Assembly: GCA_001515955.1 (NCBI GenBank)
Contig: LOES01000075.1
Span: forward strand, 1-12,572
Length of the DNA: 12,572 bases
Direction: 5' to 3'
Source: Clostridia bacterium BRH_c25
GTDB lineage: Bacteria > Bacillota_A > Clostridia > Lutisporales > Lutisporaceae
Positions 9,558 to 12,572 of this stretch are shown piece after piece. The notes beneath the pieces are model-generated. The model was not told the DNA's origin. It made no database searches and was given only the letters and a program-made list of their open reading frames with translations. Position numbers and translations under genes: made by a program. The stretch's first letter is position 1. The number at the start of each line of letters is the position of its first letter.

Positions 9558-11567
9558 ATGAGACTGCATTATAAAATCACATTACCCATAGTTGTTCTAT
9601 TAATTGCTGTAATAACAGCATTATCCGGGATGTCGTTCTATTTCACAAGACAGCTGATTGAGAACAATATGTCACAGCTGGCACAAAGCAAGCTGGACGA
9701 AGTACATTATATCATTTTTGGCAAGCGGGCGGAGGTATCTGTCAGGACCCAGACGGTTAACAAGGAGTATCTGGAGAAAGCTAAAGTATTAGCTACTGTA
9801 ATTGAGCAAAATCCTGAAATTATAACGAAAAACTCTGCTCTATTCGATTTGGCAGCATCTCTTCGAGTTGACGAAATACATATAAGCGATGAGAATGGAG
9901 TAATAAGATGGGGTACGGTTGCAAACGCTTACGGGACGGACTACAATACCAGTGAAAGCATGAAGCCATTTGTAGAAGCTCTAACTAATGAAAATTTTGA
10001 ACTTATACAGGACCCTACAGAAAGAAGCTCGGATAATGCTCTTTTTCAGTATGCCGGTGTAGCTAGAAAGGACAAGCCGGGTATCATACAGATAGGAGTA
10101 TCACCATGGAAGCTTCTAAAGGAAATCAGTGATGCAGATATAAGCAGTATTTCAAAAGACTCAACCTTTGGAGCCAGTGGCATTGTGATAATTGTAAACA
10201 AGGACTCGGATGAAATAATAAGTCACAAAAACTTTACGGTGCAGGGCAAAAAAGCAGCCGAGTTTGATTGGGGTAAAAGAATCAGGGAAAGCGGAGCCGG
10301 TGAGTTCAAATATTTTTTGGATGGAATAGAATACTACATGAAGTATCAGGCTTCAGGAGAGAATATAATATGTGCAACAGTCCAGGTCGAGGAGTTTACA
10401 GCAGGATTTGACGGATTGTTGAGAAATACAGTTATTATTTCTGCCGCAGCCCTCATTCTTTGCATTCTTATCATATACTTGATCCTTAAGTTCAATATAA
10501 TCAACGAAATAACAAAATTATTGAGGATTATAAAGACTATAGGTGAAGGAGATCTTACGAAGTCAGTTAATATAAAGTCCAGCAAAGAGTTTTCCAAGCT
10601 TAGCGAAGGAATCAATTTGATGACTGGTAATCTAAAGGAAATTATTGAAAAGGGTTTTGAGATGACACACAGTCTCAGAGAGTCGGGAGAAAGACTGACC
10701 GGTTCGGCAGGACAGTCAAGCAAGGGCGCAACAGAGATAGCCACAACAATAAATGAGCTGGCAGAAGGAGCCAATGACCAGGCAGACGGAGCTACAAAAG
10801 GGGCGATGACAGCAAAGGATGTTCTGGAAAAAGCTGAAGCTATTTTTGTCAGCATTGAGGATACAGTTAATAGCACCGAGCTAACTAAGGTTACTGTTGA
10901 AGAAGGTGTAGAAATAATCAAGTATCAGAATGAAAAAATGCAGGAAAGTGTAGCAAGCTCAAAAAATCTTGGCAACTCCATAAACGATCTGTCCAAGCGG
11001 GCTGATGAAATTGGAGATATAATAAATGTAATTACCTCAATAGCTAACCAGACCAACATGCTTGCTTTAAATGCAGCAATTGAAGCAGCCAGGGCGGGAG
11101 AAGTCGGAAAAGGCTTTGCAGTGGTTGCTGATGAGGTTAGGAAGCTTGCTGAAGGTTCTACAACAGCAGCACAACAGATATCGGAGATTATAGTTCAGAT
11201 ACAATCAAGTGTAGAGCATGCAAAGGAACAGGCCGGCAATTCCATAAGTATGATTGAAGAGCAGCAGACAGCTGTTAAGCACACTCAGGAAGCCTTTAAC
11301 AAAATAAACAACGTGACTCAGGAAGCTGTAGGCCAGGTTGGCAAAATTGCAGAAGCTACAGAGAATATTATAAGTGGTATACACATGATTGTTGAGATTG
11401 TAGAATCTCAAGCGGCAGCTTCCGAAGAGAGTGCCGCCAGCACTGAGGAAATTACAGCCTCTGTACAGGAACAAACAGCGGCTATTGAAGAGGTGGCTCA
11501 TATAGCCAACGGGCTGATAGATGCTGTGGATGAGCTGAGTGCTTTGATAAACCGTTTCAAAATTTGA
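9558..11567 (+). CDS. Methyl-accepting chemotaxis protein (Cache-like sensor, HAMP, MA domain)
   Basis: This is a 669-residue transmembrane chemoreceptor. The first membrane segment is at about residues 7-29. An extracellular sensor domain of roughly 260 residues follows, with Cache-like features ([16 protein letters not shown], then [18 protein letters not shown]). The second membrane segment is at about 290-311, then a HAMP linker (about 312-365, with [12 protein letters not shown]) and a long helical signalling domain. Its hairpin tip is the almost invariant region at about 490-535 ([19 protein letters not shown], then [14 protein letters not shown]), which contacts CheA and CheW. The tail ends INRFKI, with no CheR-binding pentapeptide. 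I choose ATG 9558, as GGGAGGG (9546-9552) lies 5 nt upstream; an in-frame ATG at 9513 has no ribosome binding site. The ligand is unknown. It has its own promoter and terminator, and no other chemotaxis gene is nearby. Confidence 0.94.
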   Translation: MRLHYKITLPIVVLLIAVITALSGMSFYFTRQLIENNMSQLAQSKLDEVHYIIFGKRAEVSVRTQTVNKEYLEKAKVLATVIEQNPEIITKNSALFDLAASLRVDEIHISDENGVIRWGTVANAYGTDYNTSESMKPFVEALTNENFELIQDPTERSSDNALFQYAGVARKDKPGIIQIGVSPWKLLKEISDADISSISKDSTFGASGIVIIVNKDSDEIISHKNFTVQGKKAAEFDWGKRIRESGAGEFKYFLDGIEYYMKYQASGENIICATVQVEEFTAGFDGLLRNTVIISAAALILCILIIYLILKFNIINEITKLLRIIKTIGEGDLTKSVNIKSSKEFSKLSEGINLMTGNLKEIIEKGFEMTHSLRESGERLTGSAGQSSKGATEIATTINELAEGANDQADGATKGAMTAKDVLEKAEAIFVSIEDTVNSTELTKVTVEEGVEIIKYQNEKMQESVASSKNLGNSINDLSKRADEIGDIINVITSIANQTNMLALNAAIEAARAGEVGKGFAVVADEVRKLAEGSTTAAQQISEIIVQIQSSVEHAKEQAGNSISMIEEQQTAVKHTQEAFNKINNVTQEAVGQVGKIAEATENIISGIHMIVEIVESQAAASEESAASTEEITASVQEQTAAIEEVAHIANGLIDAVDELSALINRFKI

Positions 11568-11584
11568 GTATATAATATAGAAGG

Positions 11585-11617
11585 AAAAAATCGGATGAAG
11601 GTTTCATCCGATTTTTT
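11585..11617 (+). terminator. Rho-independent terminator after the chemoreceptor gene
   Basis: AAAAAATCGGATGAA (11585-11599) pairs perfectly over 15 bp with TTCATCCGATTTTTT (11603-11617) around a tight 3-nt loop (GGT). The six T's form the terminal tract and, with the facing A-run, allow function on either strand. It begins 17 nt after the receptor stop codon. Confidence 0.93.
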
Positions 11618-11679
11618 GTATTAAAATATGCAGAATGCAAAGAATAAAGCCAAACGCGGAATTTATAGGAGGCAATGTG

Positions 11680-12018
11680 ATGGAAATTTTAAAAGAGGTA
11701 AGCCTATTAAATAAGGAAAGAATAATAATATCAAATCCTGAGAAGTACATGCGGGTTGATATAAGGAACCTGAACTATGATGATGGTGAAGGACTCGCAG
11801 GCTACAACGGAAATGTTGTCGTGGGCTATGGTGATGAAGCTCTGGATATATTTTTCCTGTCTATAAATAAAGTAAAGAATGAGGATATGGATACAATCTG
11901 TGAAAAGGTGATGGAGCAATTCGGACAGGGTGGCAAGCTTATTAATCTTATTATATATAATGGAGATGCAACGATTTATAATTTAAATGAAGAAGATTAT
12001 CCTGAACATTCCAATTGA
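11680..12018 (+). CDS. Small acidic protein of unknown function
   Basis: I do not recognise this 112-residue protein. It is soluble and acidic, with no signal peptide, membrane segment, cysteine cluster or nucleotide-binding motif. It alternates short strands and a helix: KERIIISNPEKYMRVDIRNL, a glycine-rich NVVVGYGDEALDIFFLSI (about residues 45-62), a helix near 68-80 (DMDTICEKVMEQF), then KLINLIIYNGDATIYNL and an acidic tail. I choose ATG 11680 because AGGAGG (11667-11672) is 7 nt upstream; an earlier in-frame ATG (11635) has none. GTG 11677 is a less likely alternative. Codon use is like its neighbours, supporting a real gene. No clear promoter was found between the chemoreceptor terminator and this start. 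No terminator follows; the stop (12016-12018) overlaps the -35 of the first rRNA-type promoter. Confidence 0.68.
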   Translation: MEILKEVSLLNKERIIISNPEKYMRVDIRNLNYDDGEGLAGYNGNVVVGYGDEALDIFFLSINKVKNEDMDTICEKVMEQFGQGGKLINLIIYNGDATIYNLNEEDYPEHSN

Positions 12019-12043
12019 CTATGAGCAGCAAACATGTTAAGAT
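12015..12043 (+). promoter_or_regulatory. rRNA leader promoter P1 (upstream cassette copy)
   Basis: TTGACT (12015-12020) and TAAGAT (12038-12043) are separated by 17 bp. The -35 hexamer overlaps the TGA stop of the small upstream gene. The -10 matches consensus at 4 of 6 bases. It is identical in hexamers and spacing to P2, which supports it as a real promoter of the downstream rRNA operon. Confidence 0.62.
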
Positions 12044-12063
12044 AAGATTCCTGCCGGAGAACA

Positions 12064-12084
12064 GATACGAGATACGAGATACGA
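12064..12084. repeat. Three tandem copies of GATACGA
   Basis: Three perfect head-to-tail 7-bp units (12064-12070, 12071-12077, 12078-12084) sit just downstream of P1. A 7-bp unit is not a multiple of three, so its copy number would alter a reading frame, but this is non-coding leader. No function is recognised; replication slippage is the likely origin. Confidence 0.85.
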
Positions 12085-12155
12085 GGATGAAAGCCTGACT
12101 CTGGAGCAGGGGACGGACAGAAAACGTAAGACAGCAAAAAGAGAAAAACTTCCAG

Positions 12156-12189
12156 TTGACTCTGGCAGTCGGACATGATAAGATATAAT
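12156..12189 (+). promoter_or_regulatory. rRNA leader promoter P2 (downstream cassette copy)
   Basis: TTGACT (12156-12161) is followed at 17 bp by TAAGAT (12179-12184), the same arrangement as P1. A perfect TATAAT overlaps at 12184-12189 but would need a 22-bp spacer, so it is a less likely -10. P2 is the better-looking of the two copies. Confidence 0.65.
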
Positions 12190-12267
12190 TCCTGCCTCAG
12201 AAACGGGGCGGAAAACAGACAAGAAAGAAGCGACACGAATTACCACGAAAAACCAGTAAAAACCTTA

Positions 12268-12296
12268 TTGACAACAGGTTGGCGGTGTGGTAACAT
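12268..12296 (+). promoter_or_regulatory. rRNA leader promoter P3
   Basis: A perfect -35 TTGACA (12268-12273), a 17-bp spacer and TAACAT (12291-12296) form a third promoter, unrelated in its flanks to P1 and P2. Transcription would start near 12303, at the base of a GC-rich hairpin. It is the promoter closest to the expected 16S gene. Confidence 0.7.
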
Positions 12297-12303
12297 AGTA
12301 AAG

Positions 12304-12478
12304 GTCGGCGGCAGAAACGCCGGCAGAAAATGAGAAGAATCGCAAGATCTTCCATAGAGACGAATGGCCTAATCGGCCCGTTACTTCGGAACCCACACGA
12401 TAAATCGTGTTCCATTCCTGGTAACGCTGAAAATGTTTTAGCTAACGCAATAAAACATTTTCTTGATCCTTGAAAACT
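12304..12478 (+). other. Structured rRNA-operon leader with boxA-like site
   Basis: This transcribed leader contains several hairpins: GTCGGCG/CGCCGGC (12304-12310 with 12318-12324, one G-U pair); GAATGG/CCATTC (12362-12367 with 12412-12417), enclosing ACACGA/TCGTGT (12395-12400 with 12405-12410); and a 12-bp GAAAATGTTTTA stem (12429-12440 with 12451-12462). Next comes TGATCCTTGAAAACT (12464-12478), which resembles the boxA antitermination element and the CTTTGAAAACTAAAC sequence of Firmicute rRNA leaders as I remember them. The 16S start (AGAGTTTGATC) is not in the window, so the rRNA gene is inferred to begin beyond 12572. Confidence 0.7.
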
Positions 12479-12572
12479 AAACAGTGTAAATTGATAACCA
12501 AGTGAATGGCTTGAGGTTAGAAGTTCTCTGTTGTGAGAGCACTTAGCGGTAGCTACGTGCGGCAGCAACAGT
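12479..12572 (+). other. Promoter-distal rRNA leader, immediately before the expected 16S gene
   Basis: This is non-coding sequence continuing from the boxA-like site to the right edge. It contains a small CTCT/AGAG hairpin (12526-12529 with 12536-12539) and a well-formed one at 12539-12560 (GCAC-T-TAGC pairing with GCTA-C-GTGC around GGTA, one mismatch). These could belong to the 16S processing stem, whose partner strand would lie 3' of 16S. No tRNA or coding frame is supported here. Confidence 0.5.

Larger units (their letters stand above)
12009..12202 (+). repeat. Duplicated promoter cassette in the rRNA leader
   Basis: Segments 12009-12061 and 12150-12202 align without gaps at a constant 141-bp offset. 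By my count 39 of 53 positions are identical. Both start TTCCA, continue to TTGACT, share ACATG, TAAGATA and ATTCCTGCC, and end AGAA. The most conserved parts are the -35, the -10 and the stretch right after the -10. The first copy extends back into the last codons of the preceding small gene. Confidence 0.75.

Noticed and set aside
10346..10921. A 191-codon minus-strand frame in the chemoreceptor gene
   Set aside because: It is fully inside the HAMP and signalling-domain coding region. The Ser/Ile/Val/Leu-rich product mirrors the repetitive helical codons of the opposite strand.
12094..12104. A further CTGACTCTGG similar to the P2 -35 region
   Set aside because: No -10 element is found at 16-18 bp spacing, so it is at most a decayed fragment of the cassette.
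12197..12568. A 123-codon open frame on the minus strand in the leader region
   Set aside because: It overlaps three aligned promoter elements, hairpins and the boxA-like site on the other strand. The product is compositionally odd (Cys, Phe, Arg and Ser rich), so it is the kind of spurious frame seen next to rRNA.

Overview
The window reads as the chromosome of an anaerobic, spore-forming clostridium, most like the Ruminiclostridium / cellulolytic cluster III type. The evidence is moderate-to-low GC, heavy AGA/AGG and ATA codon use, strong GGAGG ribosome binding sites, a BofA sporulation protein and two different ferredoxin-linked 2-oxoacid oxidoreductases. The genus is an inference; no rRNA body is present to settle it. 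Every gene I accept is on the + strand.

Layout: (1) 1-1721 is a housekeeping block: the 3' end of ybaB, then recR, a yaaL-like DUF2508 gene and bofA, closed by a strong terminator at 1799-1850. (2) 1870-5530 is a single-gene unit. It has a near-consensus promoter (TTGACA-17-TATACT), a 1175-residue single-chain pyruvate:ferredoxin oxidoreductase (NifJ type) and a terminator. (3) 5543-9389 holds a TetR-family repressor whose own promoter carries a perfect palindrome, then the four genes of a multi-subunit 2-oxoacid:ferredoxin oxidoreductase in the order gamma-delta-alpha-beta (porGDAB type), closed by a terminator. (4) 9439-11617 is a single methyl-accepting chemotaxis protein with its own promoter and terminator. 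(5) 11680-12018 is a small unrecognised acidic protein. (6) 12009-12572 is a non-coding rRNA-operon leader with three promoter-like elements (two are copies of one another), a 7-bp triplicate repeat, several hairpins and a boxA-like antitermination site. The 16S gene itself should begin just past the right edge.

How the parts relate: YbaB and RecR belong to recombinational repair, and BofA to sigma-K control in sporulation. The middle is central fermentative metabolism: both oxidoreductases convert a 2-oxoacid plus CoA to acyl-CoA, CO2 and reduced ferredoxin, but with different subunit architectures. In Bacillus subtilis the order dnaX-yaaK(ybaB)-recR-yaaL-bofA runs straight into rrnA. Here the same flanks appear to be kept, with about 10 kb of redox and chemotaxis genes between bofA and the rRNA leader. 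I see no CRISPR array, tRNA, insertion sequence or phage gene. I found no clear undescribed system. The best leads are the paired oxidoreductases with a local TetR regulator, the interrupted ancestral gene order, and the duplicated rRNA promoter cassette.
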